Shown: in pieces, positions 25,027 to 31,333 of the stretch | How positions within the stretch are numbered: the stretch's first letter is position 1 | How the letters are laid out: each line of letters begins with the position of its first letter | DNA from: Oceanisphaera litoralis | Lineage (GTDB): Bacteria > Pseudomonadota > Gammaproteobacteria > Enterobacterales > Aeromonadaceae | Reading direction: 5' to 3' | NCBI RefSeq assembly: GCF_016907015.1 | Contig: NZ_JAFBBE010000006.1 | Location: 62,001 to 126,000 of the forward strand | DNA length: 64,000 nt | The notes under the pieces: generated by a model | What the model was told of the DNA's origin: nothing | Databases searched by the model: none | The model's input: only the letters and a program-made list of their open reading frames with translations | Position numbers and translations under genes: made by a program

Positions 25027-25259
25027 GCCTGCTCCCTCCGGGTGAAGCGGTACCCAGCCCGGCGCGCCTTGTCGGCCACGGTTTTGCGGTTGATGCCCAG
25101 CTCGGCGGCCGCCTGCATCTGGTTCATGCCCTTGCCGCCAATGAAGTGCTGCATGACTGCGGTATCCACCTGCTCGATCAATGCCGCGTACAGCTCCGGC
25201 TCGTATTTGTTGTGTTCCAGCCACTGCTTGACCAGGGCGTTCAGGGTTTGCGTGCTCAT
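25023..25259 (-). CDS. Fis-like small DNA-binding protein
   Basis: The 78-residue protein ends with a Fis-type HTH: MNQMQAAAELGINRKTVADKARRAGY (about 45-70). This parallels the C-terminus of host Fis (NQTRAA..GINRGTLRKKL..YG). The preceding helix LYAALIEQVDTAVMQHFIGGKG also aligns with the Fis dimer helices. The long N-terminal beta-hairpin arm of host Fis (98 aa) is absent or replaced. It could bend DNA at the phage origin or att site. The start overlaps the P-like gene stop by four bases. Confidence 0.72.
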   Translation of the reverse strand: MSTQTLNALVKQWLEHNKYEPELYAALIEQVDTAVMQHFIGGKGMNQMQAAAELGINRKTVADKARRAGYRFTRREQA

Positions 25260-25951
25260 TGCTGTTCTGTCCCGTTGTTGTTGTTTTTGCCCAGCTTGGC
25301 GCGGACCAGTGCCAGCCCCTTGACGCCCGCTTTGCGGTAATACTCCTGCGAGTGCTGTACCTGCTCCCGGGTCGGCAATGCCTTCAGAATTTCCGCCTCC
25401 AGGTCTTCGCCCTCCAGCACCCGGCGTACCGCTATCTGATAGGCCCGATCGAATGCCGCCCGATAATCGGCCTCGGGCAGGGTCTTGCGCTCGTAGCGGG
25501 TCGCTTTCTCGGCCACCTTCACCGCCGGGTGGTTCATGCGCAGGCTGACCGCCTGCTGATAAGCCACTCCCATGGCCGGCAGGCCCATCGACTCCGGGGT
25601 GATCTCACACCATTTGATAAACATGCCAGGCGCCGGAAAGAAGGGGATATCCTGCTGGCGAGCAATGCGCATACCCCGGGCAATGGCGTCCAGACCGGTG
25701 ATACCCGCCTCGATCAGCGCCTTGGCAAACTCCCGCTTGGCGCCGGTCAGGCTGTCGTCGGTCGGAAAGGCATGCTTCCAGGCCGGAAAGATGTTTTGCA
25801 GCTGGGTGAATACATCGCTCACCACCTTGCGATCCTGCTGGCTCAGGCTGGGGCGCTGGTACTGCTGCGGCTCGCTTGGCAGCTGTCGGTTGCTGCCGGT
25901 AATTTGGGCCAGCGACATGGGCCCCTGATTGCGTCGTTGTTCCATGCTCAT
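25256..25951 (-). CDS. Lambda P-like helicase loader
   Basis: The 231-residue protein resembles the replication protein P family. It has a disordered N-terminus, then VFTQLQNIFPAWKHAFPTDDSLTGAKREFAKALIEAGI (about 48-86) and FFPAPGMFIKWCE (about 103-115), both family landmarks. A Lys-rich C-terminus follows. It would take DnaB helicase from the host and deliver it to the O-type initiator. Its ATG overlaps the O-like gene stop, the usual O-P arrangement. Confidence 0.85.
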   Translation of the reverse strand: MSMEQRRNQGPMSLAQITGSNRQLPSEPQQYQRPSLSQQDRKVVSDVFTQLQNIFPAWKHAFPTDDSLTGAKREFAKALIEAGITGLDAIARGMRIARQQDIPFFPAPGMFIKWCEITPESMGLPAMGVAYQQAVSLRMNHPAVKVAEKATRYERKTLPEADYRAAFDRAYQIAVRRVLEGEDLEAEILKALPTREQVQHSQEYYRKAGVKGLALVRAKLGKNNNNGTEQQ

Positions 25952-26763
25952 ATCCCCAGGTCATCCGCCCAAGACTGATCGTTGTTGGCACGATCCCAGT
26001 AGTCCTTGTCGTTTTCGCGTTGCGACGGTCCGGCTTGTGATACCGCCCAGTCGTTCAGGAATTCCAGCGCGGTGCCGAAGAAGCGTTGCGCCTGCATCAC
26101 GAAGCCGGTGCCGGTCTGCCCCTTGGCCTGGCAGAAGGCGGCGTATCGGGCCAGCCCTTGCGCCATGACTTCAACGGTGTGGCCTTCCTTGAGGCGAGCA
26201 TTGAAGTTCTGCCTGGCTCGATTCTTGGGGTTGCTGCCTTCGCGCTTGGGGTAGCAGGGCCAAAGCTCATCAAACGGATCGGCCTCAACTCGCGCGGGGT
26301 CTGTCGCCGTTTTTTTGGCGATGGACCTAGTGTCTATGTCTTGATTATTGGTATATGGATTACTGGTATACTGATTTGTCGGAGATTTTTCCGACCCCCC
26401 TCGGAAATTTTTCCGACCCTCATCGGATTTATTTCCGACCCAATTATCAGTGGTGTTTCGGTTCCACTCGGCCGCCTTTTGGGTGAGCCTGACAAGCGTT
26501 ATTGAGTCGGTGCTACTCAAGGCAACGAGCCCCTTTTTCTGCAACGCCTTCAGCATGCGATAAACCGTGTCAGGTTTGTCAGTCAGTAGTGGCAACTCAC
26601 TGACTACCTTGGATTTACTCAGCGTGTAGAACACCTCACCCTTGTGGGTGATCGCGTTACACCAGGACGGGCATTCATACACAAACGCGAACAGCATGGC
26701 TTGCTGAGAGTTAAGGCCCCACTCAAGGGCCTTGATTTGATTGATAACTACCCTGTACTGCAT
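25948..26763 (-). CDS. Lambda O-like replication initiator
   Basis: The 271-residue protein starts at the ATG at 26763, overlapping the previous stop (TAATG). Residues 1-100 form a winged-helix domain (LNSQQAMLFAFVYE ... SKSKVVSELPLLTDKPDTVYRML). A variable Asn/Ser/Gly/Thr-rich linker at about 105-145 is encoded by the iteron region. The C-terminal half (DPFDELWPCYPKREGSNPKNRARQNF, about 165-190) matches phage replication proteins. It should bind the iterons inside its own gene and recruit the P-like loader. Confidence 0.82.
   Translation of the reverse strand: MQYRVVINQIKALEWGLNSQQAMLFAFVYECPSWCNAITHKGEVFYTLSKSKVVSELPLLTDKPDTVYRMLKALQKKGLVALSSTDSITLVRLTQKAAEWNRNTTDNWVGNKSDEGRKNFRGGSEKSPTNQYTSNPYTNNQDIDTRSIAKKTATDPARVEADPFDELWPCYPKREGSNPKNRARQNFNARLKEGHTVEVMAQGLARYAAFCQAKGQTGTGFVMQAQRFFGTALEFLNDWAVSQAGPSQRENDKDYWDRANNDQSWADDLGI
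26338..26444. other. Candidate phage replication origin: iterons plus AT-rich repeats
   Basis: Three direct repeats start at 26379, 26401 and 26423, spaced exactly 22 bp apart. Each holds a dyad TCGGA-N(6)-TCCGA followed by CCC. Directly to the left lies an AT-rich block with two 15-bp repeats (26347-26361 and 26362-26376; 12 of 15 bases match). The set lies inside the O-like gene, as the lambda origin does. A 22-bp period is two helical turns and not a multiple of three, so it is not coding periodicity. Confidence 0.75.
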
Positions 26764-27062
26764 TACGACTCGCCCCTTTTTACGTGTGACTGGGCCAGCT
26801 CGGCGCCGCGCTCTACCAGCTCCCGCAGTGCCTCGCACGCACAATCCGAGGCGAAGTCGAGGTATATACCTACAACCTGATCCATGGGTAATCCACACAG
26901 GGCAACCGGAGCGTAATACGAGAACTCTGATCGGCCATCCGATCGCCTCATAAACACTTCCGGGGTGTTGATGGTGTTGCCATTCTTGAGGTAAATCTTT
27001 TCAAGCATGGTCGCGTGCTGAAAGGCCTCTGCCCACAGGGTTACTTCATATTCGCGCTTCAT
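26763..27062 (-). CDS. Phage hypothetical protein before the replication genes
   Basis: This 99-residue soluble protein (MKREYEVTLWAEAFQ...) has a beta-rich N-terminal half and a helical C-terminus with two Cys (SDCACEALREL). It is coupled by overlaps with the antirepressor gene upstream and the O-like gene downstream. No family is recognised. It was probably co-expressed early from pR. Confidence 0.65.
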   Translation of the reverse strand: MKREYEVTLWAEAFQHATMLEKIYLKNGNTINTPEVFMRRSDGRSEFSYYAPVALCGLPMDQVVGIYLDFASDCACEALRELVERGAELAQSHVKRGES

Positions 27063-27766
27063 ACCTCACCCCCATTAACCACTGCCTTGAGTACACCCAC
27101 AGCCAACAGGCGGCGGGTCAACCACTGCTCGCCCTTACCGGTGATCAGCGGCGTGTGGCTAATCCGGGTTTCGGCGTTGGCCTCATAGGTGGACTGGCGA
27201 ACGGTAAAGTAACCGCGCTCTATGTATTCCTGATACGGCAGGTTATGGCGGTCACCGCCGGTCATCAGGATGTTGTGCTCGCGCAGGATCTCGAAAATGC
27301 GCCTTGGGCCCAAACCGGACGACTTGGCAAAGTTGCCCAGCTTCACACCCTTGTCGGCCCCGGCAATGCGCTTGGCAAACTCCACGGCGGGCTTTTGCTG
27401 CTCGATCAGTGCTGCCTGTTGTGTCACCTCGTTTTGCAGATCGGTGATCACCATCAGGGTCATTTCGGCCTTAGAGAGGGGGCGGGCGGCTTTCTTTTCC
27501 AGCTCTTGCCAGCGGTCAACCAGATGAGCGGTGAACTCGGGAGAAAGCTGGGCAACTACCACGTAACTGTCGCGCTTGTTGACGTGGTAAATGATGGCAG
27601 GCCGGCCATTGGTCTTTTCCTCAGTTTGAGTAAAAGCAATCAGCCCCTTGTCGCGTAGGGTTTCCATGGTTCGCTTCACGTTGTCGTGCCGCACATCCAC
27701 CAGATCGGCAATATCACGGCTGGACATGGTTAGCTCACCGGCAAAGGTGTTAATCGGTAAGTTCAT
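27059..27766 (-). CDS. Phage antirepressor with Rha-type N-terminus and KilAC (ANT) domain
   Basis: The 235-residue protein starts at 27766. The N-terminal region has SSRDIADLVDVRHDNVKRTMETL (about 15-37) and a VNKRDSYVVVAQLSPEFTAHLVDRW segment, as in Rha and phage regulatory proteins. The C-terminal KilAC/ANT domain (about 130-235) has KLGNFAKSSGLGPRRIFEILREHNIL and YQEYIERGYFTVR. It is probably an early regulator that counters a repressor. It lies second or third in the pR operon. Confidence 0.83.
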   Translation of the reverse strand: MNLPINTFAGELTMSSRDIADLVDVRHDNVKRTMETLRDKGLIAFTQTEEKTNGRPAIIYHVNKRDSYVVVAQLSPEFTAHLVDRWQELEKKAARPLSKAEMTLMVITDLQNEVTQQAALIEQQKPAVEFAKRIAGADKGVKLGNFAKSSGLGPRRIFEILREHNILMTGGDRHNLPYQEYIERGYFTVRQSTYEANAETRISHTPLITGKGEQWLTRRLLAVGVLKAVVNGGEV

Positions 27767-27776
27767 GGTGTTCCCC

Positions 27777-27899
27777 TTAGCTGGCGGCTTGCAGTTGGGC
27801 TTTGCGGCGCACGAAAATGGCATTCAGCTCTGCCCAGGTGATGTACCTGCAGTTCAGCAAAACTGGCTTTCGGGTAGTTCTTTTATTAACATTGCTCAT
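27777..27899 (-). CDS. Small phage protein (40 aa) behind a leader hairpin
   Basis: With the ATG at 27899 (AAGGA nine bases upstream) the protein has 40 residues, MSNVNKRTTRKPVLLNCRYITWAELN..., and ends in a basic helix. The same frame extends up to an ATG at 27965, reading through the terminator-like hairpin (MKKPAAFEGSRVSSNQPQG...), which leaves room for a leader-peptide arrangement. The function is unknown. Confidence 0.5.
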   Translation of the reverse strand: MSNVNKRTTRKPVLLNCRYITWAELNAIFVRRKAQLQAAS

Positions 27900-27928
27900 A
27901 TCAATCATTCCTTGTGGTTGGTTCGAAG

Positions 27929-27985
27929 AAACCCGTGAGCCCTCGAAAGCAGCGGGTTTTTTCATTTCTACTTCCCCGAGTGGGG
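27929..27985 (-). terminator. Early terminator / attenuator-like hairpins downstream of cro
   Basis: On the minus strand a CCCC-ACTC-GGGG hairpin (27974-27985) is followed by an AAACCCG...CGGGTTT hairpin (27929-27959) with TTTCTT after it. The position, directly after the Cro-like gene, is that of lambda tR1. An ATG at 27965 starts a frame that reads through the second hairpin, so translation could change its folding. Confidence 0.55.
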
Positions 27986-28020
27986 CTTCTTTTTGCTGTT
28001 TTCCTTACCTGGTGCCACGC

Positions 28021-28251
28021 TTAGGCGGCGATAAGCTTCTTTTTTAGTCCGTGCGGAAAGTGTTGGCGCATCCATGCCTTGGCTTTCTCGTCGGGGGTCA
28101 ACTTGCCGTTGGATATACTGTGTGCGGCGGCCTGATACAGATCAGGGATGCGATCAAGCTGCCAGCGACTGACATAAGACCGACCGACCCCCAGCGCCTC
28201 CGCTGCCGCAACGCCAGATCCAAAGAAGTCGATTAATTCGCTATGGGTCAT
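28021..28251 (-). CDS. Cro-like repressor
   Basis: The 76-residue protein starts at 28251 with a clear AGGAGG site. It has MTHSELIDFFGSGVAAAEALGVGRSYVSRW, an HTH of the P22 Cro/YdaS type in which a Gly-Ser/Ala-Ala turn precedes the recognition helix VGRSYVSRWQ. It is the first gene of the right operon and runs divergently from the repressor gene, as Cro does. It would shut down pRM and the early promoters during lytic growth. Confidence 0.82.
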   Translation of the reverse strand: MTHSELIDFFGSGVAAAEALGVGRSYVSRWQLDRIPDLYQAAAHSISNGKLTPDEKAKAWMRQHFPHGLKKKLIAA

Positions 28252-28277
28252 GGTGTACCTCCTAAACATTTACACGG

Positions 28278-28306
28278 AGTTTATTTGTGGAAACTTTAGA
28301 AGTCAA
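28278..28306 (-). promoter_or_regulatory. pR, early rightward promoter
   Basis: On the minus strand TTGACT (28306-28301), a 17-base spacer and TAAACT (28283-28278) lie just upstream of the Cro-like gene. The spacer holds AAAGTTTCC, which also occurs at the same place in pL. Confidence 0.7.
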
Positions 28307-28323
28307 CCCGAAGAGACTGCAAT

Positions 28324-28343
28324 TTGTTTACCCTTGTAAACAA
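28324..28343. promoter_or_regulatory. Repressor operator palindrome
   Basis: There is a perfect 8-bp inverted repeat with a 4-bp centre, TTGTTTAC-CCTT-GTAAACAA. It lies between pR and the start of the repressor gene, where an operator controlling pRM is expected. Confidence 0.65.
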
Positions 28344-28364
28344 GATTGGCCAGCGAGAGCAGAC

Positions 28365-29000
28365 ATGAGATTGTTTTCAGAACGCGTTGCAGAGAGAATG
28401 CGGGAGTTGCAGATTAGGCAGGTGGATATCGCCGCAGCAACGAAGGCGACCAAGGGAGCTGTGTCAAAATGGATCAATCACAACGCCATACCCGAGGTTA
28501 AATATCTAATCCCTCTATCCAGGTGCTTAAAGGTAACGCCGGAATGGCTAACCAGTGGACGGGAGCCCAAGGAGCCAACAGGGATACAGTTTGAACCCAC
28601 ACGGAGAGTGCCCATCATTTCCAGCGTAACAGCAGGAAGATGGACGGCAAACTACAGCAGTGAGCACCTGGATAGCAGCACGGAATATCAAGTGACCACG
28701 TTAAATGTAAGCGGAGAAGCGTTTGCCCTGCGAGTTCAGGGTGATTCGATGACTAACCCATATGCCAGCCCCTCTATACCAGAGGGATCGATTGTAATTG
28801 TTGAACCACACCCGGCCCCGGACAGCGGCAGGATAGTGGTAGCCATGCTTGACGGCAGTGATGAAGCCACCATAAAGCGACTGCAGGTAGATGGCCCCAA
28901 CCGCTACCTGGTGCCGCTCAACCCCAAGTATTCGACCATTCCCATCAATGGGAACTGCCGGATCGTGGGGTATGTCAGGCAGGTAATTCAGAACCTGTGA
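28365..29000 (+). CDS. CI/LexA-type phage repressor (S24 self-cleaving)
   Basis: The ATG at 28365 gives 211 residues. The N-terminal HTH is at about 12-35 (QVDIAAATKATKGAVSKWIN). The C-terminal S24 domain has an AG cleavage-type dipeptide in VTAGRW (about 90), the catalytic Ser in VQGDSMTNPY (about 126) and the catalytic Lys in DGSDEATIKRL (about 168). It maintains lysogeny and should be inactivated by RecA during SOS. An intrinsic terminator follows. An earlier start is possible but would add an N-terminal tail encoded by the operator. Confidence 0.92.
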   Translation: MRLFSERVAERMRELQIRQVDIAAATKATKGAVSKWINHNAIPEVKYLIPLSRCLKVTPEWLTSGREPKEPTGIQFEPTRRVPIISSVTAGRWTANYSSEHLDSSTEYQVTTLNVSGEAFALRVQGDSMTNPYASPSIPEGSIVIVEPHPAPDSGRIVVAMLDGSDEATIKRLQVDGPNRYLVPLNPKYSTIPINGNCRIVGYVRQVIQNL

Positions 29001-29085
29001 TGGTCTTTCGGTACCTGGCTCGCGCCGCCAACCTTCTCGGTGCCACCCGTTACGGGTAGAAACTAAAAATAATTCAAAAAAATCA

Positions 29086-29108
29086 AAGCCCGCCCTGCGG
29101 GTTTTTTT
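29086..29108 (+). terminator. Terminator of the repressor gene
   Basis: A CCCGC-CCT-GCGGG stem is followed by seven T, about 85 bases after the repressor stop. A second small hairpin, ACCCG-TTA-CGGGT, lies at 29045-29057. Confidence 0.8.
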
Positions 29109-29126
29109 GTGCCTGAAATTTAACCA

Positions 29127-29140
29127 CCCCCCCCCCCCCC
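29127..29140. repeat. Run of 14 C
   Basis: An uninterrupted C14 tract lies between the repressor terminator and pL. Such runs are unstable in replication and also error-prone in sequencing. Confidence 0.9.
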
Positions 29141-29166
29141 TCAGTTTCTTTCAGTAAACTTTATGC

Positions 29167-29195
29167 TTGACGGCAAAGTTTCCTTGAGTTAACTT
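29167..29195 (+). promoter_or_regulatory. pL, early leftward-type promoter of the recombination operon
   Basis: TTGACG (29167-29172), a 17-base spacer and TAACTT (29190-29195) form a good sigma-70 promoter. The spacer contains AAAGTTTCC as in pR, and an inverted repeat AAAGTT-N10-AACTTT spans 29175-29196. A transcript would start near 29202 and run into the structured leader. Confidence 0.65.
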
Positions 29196-29377
29196 TACCC
29201 CATCAACGCAGCGGGACGTAGCGCAGCAGGTTCTTTACACAATCGAGTCCAAGCGAGCAGTCGCAGAACCCTGGCGCAGGTCAGGCCCACCCGGTTAGCC
29301 GGTGACGCGGGGAATAACTGCAAAGACCCCAGCCGAGGGCAGCAATCCGGACGGCGCAGGGCAGAGTTTTAACGTTA

Positions 29378-29558
29378 CCCACTGGCGTTAACAGTGGGCA
29401 ACGGCAAGGGTTTTGAAGCTGCGACTCCCGAGAGGGTTTCTAGTTACGGTGACTAACAATCTCGGTACTCGTTACGAGGAAGACATTGGGGTAGTCAGGG
29501 CGAAAGAAAGCATTGGAGCGGATGGGCCAATCTCCAGCAGCAGAACCCTTGACCGTTG
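29378..29558 (+). ncRNA. Structured RNA motif, copy A
   Basis: A 7-bp hairpin CCCACTG/CAGTGGG (29378-29398) is followed at once by CAACGGCAAGGGTT (29399-29412). That pairs with AACCCTTGACCGTTG (29544-29558), leaving one bulged A (29552). The 130 bases enclosed contain further hairpins, for example TAGT-TACGGTG-ACTA and CTCG...CGAG. The same two-part architecture recurs in copies B and C with different but still paired stem bases. The 180 bases between pL and this hairpin (29200-29377) hold no gene; they also fold readily (GGTTCT/AGAACC, GGGG/CCCC) and are probably part of the same leader. Confidence 0.6.
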
Positions 29559-29597
29559 CACTGCAACCCTCATCAATGACCACAGAAGGAAATGGAA

Positions 29598-30044
29598 ATG
29601 CTCAGTAAATTGTTTGGTAAGAAAACGGCGCAGGCCAAAGCAGAAGTGCAGAAGTTCAACAACCGCGACCTGATGGAGGCGATTGTTGGCGGCAGCCTGC
29701 TGATTGCTTATGCCGATGGTGAGTTGGAAGACGCCGAACTGGCCAACCTCGAGGCGCAGATCCAGGCCAACCCCTCACTGGATCACTTTGGCCCGGAGAT
29801 CGGCAAAACCATCAACCGCTTTACCGCCATGTTCGACGCCGGATTCCGCATCGGCAAGATGAAGGTGCTGCGCGAAATCGCAGACATCAAGAACACCCCG
29901 CAAGAAGCGGAGGAAGTCTTCGTCACCATGATCACCATCGCCGAGGCGGATGGAGAAATTGAACCCGAAGAACTGGAAATCCTGAAGGAAGTAGGTCGGG
30001 TGCTGGGCGTCAGCCTCAAAGAATACGGTCTGGACGCGGCATGA
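29598..30044 (+). CDS. TerB-like protein inside the pL leader
   Basis: The 148-residue protein starts at the ATG at 29598 (AAGGA seven bases upstream). An ATG six bases earlier has no spacing for a ribosome site. It has the TerB fold pattern: LLIAYADGELEDAELANLEAQI (about 36-57) and the mirrored VTMITIAEADGEIEPEELEILKEVGRVL (about 110-137), both with the acidic metal-site D-G-E. TerB-like proteins occur in tellurite-resistance, stress and phage-defence gene sets. It lies between RNA copies A and B and overlaps a small membrane-protein gene by four bases. Confidence 0.82.
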   Translation: MLSKLFGKKTAQAKAEVQKFNNRDLMEAIVGGSLLIAYADGELEDAELANLEAQIQANPSLDHFGPEIGKTINRFTAMFDAGFRIGKMKVLREIADIKNTPQEAEEVFVTMITIAEADGEIEPEELEILKEVGRVLGVSLKEYGLDAA

Positions 30045-30199
30045 GCCCCGCCTTTCGCAACCTGATGGCGGTCATCATGCTGCTGGCCATCGTCTTCATC
30101 GACTTCACCAGCCGGCTGCTATCGGTAGGTGTAGATCTACTGCTGGTCACCACCCTGGTCGTCATCCTGTGGCCCAAGGTGAAGCCCAGCAAAGCGTAA
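30041..30199 (+). CDS. Small membrane protein coupled to TerB-like gene
   Basis: This is a 52-residue frame starting at the ATG at 30041, which overlaps the TerB-like stop (ATGA). Nearly all of residues 5-48 are hydrophobic in two segments (LMAVIMLLAIVFIDF and VDLLLVTTLVVILWP), ending with the basic tail KVKPSKA. It is probably a two-helix membrane partner or anchor of the TerB-like protein. The hairpin of RNA copy B starts six bases after its stop. Confidence 0.65.
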   Translation: MSPAFRNLMAVIMLLAIVFIDFTSRLLSVGVDLLLVTTLVVILWPKVKPSKA

Positions 30200-30204
30200 T
30201 GCAG

Positions 30205-30335
30205 GCCCGGCACCTGCCGGGCTCATCGGCAAGAGCCAGGAGAAAGCGACGCGGAGCAACGTGCAGTCAGTGCGACTTTCACGCCGAACGGGCCATGGGG
30301 ATTAAAGCATCCAGCTGCCTGGCTCTTGACCGATG
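30205..30335 (+). ncRNA. Structured RNA motif, copy B
   Basis: A 7-bp hairpin GCCCGGC-ACCT-GCCGGGC (30205-30222) is followed by CATCGGCAAGAGCCAGG (30224-30240). That pairs with CCTGGCTCTTGACCGATG (30318-30335), bulged A at 30329. The CGG-CAAG / CTTG-A-CCG core equals copy A, and the adjacent stem is a different, fully paired sequence. Confidence 0.65.
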
Positions 30336-30451
30336 ATTGCCATGTGCGCCCGCCCAGTCAGCGGTGGCGGGATCCAATAACACTGACTGCTGAAGCTGCC
30401 GACTCCTTTGCCTGCTCGCTGCAGGTTTAAATGGCGGTGATTCAGCCGACT

Positions 30452-30546
30452 GGCCCCCGCTACGGGCCGCATATCGGCAAGACCTCTACCGCTCACACCA
30501 TTTACTTGGCATTAAGCGGTGCCAGTTGGTAGAGGCCTTGACCGAT
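30452..30546 (+). ncRNA. Structured RNA motif, copy C
   Basis: The hairpin GGCCC/GGGCC (30452-30468) precedes ATCGGCAAGACCTCTACC (30473-30490). That pairs with GGTAGAGGCCTTGACCGAT (30528-30546), bulged A at 30541 and one A-C mismatch at 30482/30536. The loop region has a further possible CCGCT/AGCGG pairing. Between copies B and C (30336-30451) and from C to the terminator (30547-30650) I see no gene. Confidence 0.65.
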
Positions 30547-30650
30547 GTGACTTCATCATCAGCACAGCGCCCGGCGCATTCCGAATTGTTACGCCAACCA
30601 TTCCACTGCCTAGTGCTGGAGTGCGTCGACCGCTGTGTTGAACCCCGCTT

Positions 30651-30675
30651 GCCCGCCTTTGTTGCGGGCTTTTTT
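30651..30675 (+). terminator. Intrinsic terminator ending the structured leader
   Basis: GCCCGC-CTTTGTT-GCGGGC is followed by six T. It lies 20 bases before the first gene of the recombination set, so transcripts from pL must pass it to express recE/recT. Confidence 0.82.
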
Positions 30676-30694
30676 ACACCCAACGGAGGCCCGT

Positions 30695-30883
30695 ATGACC
30701 CCGATAACCCGGCTCAATGTGGCCGCCGTCATAACCGAACTCACCGCTCAAGGCTGGCAGCGCAGCTGCAAACGCAAGCGCCCGCCCTTCGAGTTCATCC
30801 ACCACCACCACGCCCGGCTCGCCGCCATCGCCCAGCAGTTGCCCACCGGCAAGGGTCAGGCCACGTTCAGACCCCACTGGTAA
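30695..30883 (+). CDS. Small hypothetical phage protein (62 aa)
   Basis: The ATG at 30695 has GGAGG seven bases upstream. The protein starts MTPITRLNVAAVITELTAQGW and has a His-rich centre (FIHHHHARLAAIAQQL). Soluble and basic, it is the first gene after the leader terminator. The family is not recognised. Confidence 0.6.
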   Translation: MTPITRLNVAAVITELTAQGWQRSCKRKRPPFEFIHHHHARLAAIAQQLPTGKGQATFRPHW

Positions 30884-30895
30884 GGAGTACCAACC

Positions 30896-31333
30896 ATGCA
30901 ACCACGCATTCAGAGCAGCTTCAACCGCCGCCCCCTGCCGCCCACCGCCGCCACCCTGGCCCGCCGCAAAGATCCGGAGCAGGCCGAGCGGGAGGCCCGT
31001 GAAGCCTACTGCGAACAGCATGTTGCCAACGAGCTAGCCGCCTTCGCCAAGCGCCCCCAGGGTGACCACCGGCAGGACGAAATGAGCTTGTGGCAACTAT
31101 TCAGCGAGCGACAGGCCGACCGGGACGACCCGCTTAACCTACCCCTAAGCCGGATGTTGGTGGCCATCGCCACCATGCCCCCCGAGGCGCTGGATTACCT
31201 GCGCACCACCAACAGCGCCCTGGCCGATGCCGCCCTGCTTATCAGGCCGGAAATCGAGGACATGCTGAACGAGGAGGCCGCCGGGTTGTTCGACGAAGCC
31301 GACCGCACCGGTAACTGGGGGGATCTGCTGTGA
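30896..31333 (+). CDS. Hypothetical phage protein (145 aa) before the exonuclease gene
   Basis: The ATG at 30896 has AAGGAG upstream. The N-terminus is basic and Pro/Arg-rich, the rest helical and acidic (ERQADRDDPLNLPLSRMLVAIATMPPEALDYLRT...). Its stop overlaps the GTG of the RecE-like gene (GTGA), so it is translated with it. The function is unknown. Confidence 0.62.
   Translation: MQPRIQSSFNRRPLPPTAATLARRKDPEQAEREAREAYCEQHVANELAAFAKRPQGDHRQDEMSLWQLFSERQADRDDPLNLPLSRMLVAIATMPPEALDYLRTTNSALADAALLIRPEIEDMLNEEAAGLFDEADRTGNWGDLL

Noticed and set aside
29215..29275. tRNA-like look (GTAGCGCAGCAGG and ATCGAGTCC)
   Set aside because: No acceptor or T-arm pairing can be formed, and there is no anticodon arm of normal length.
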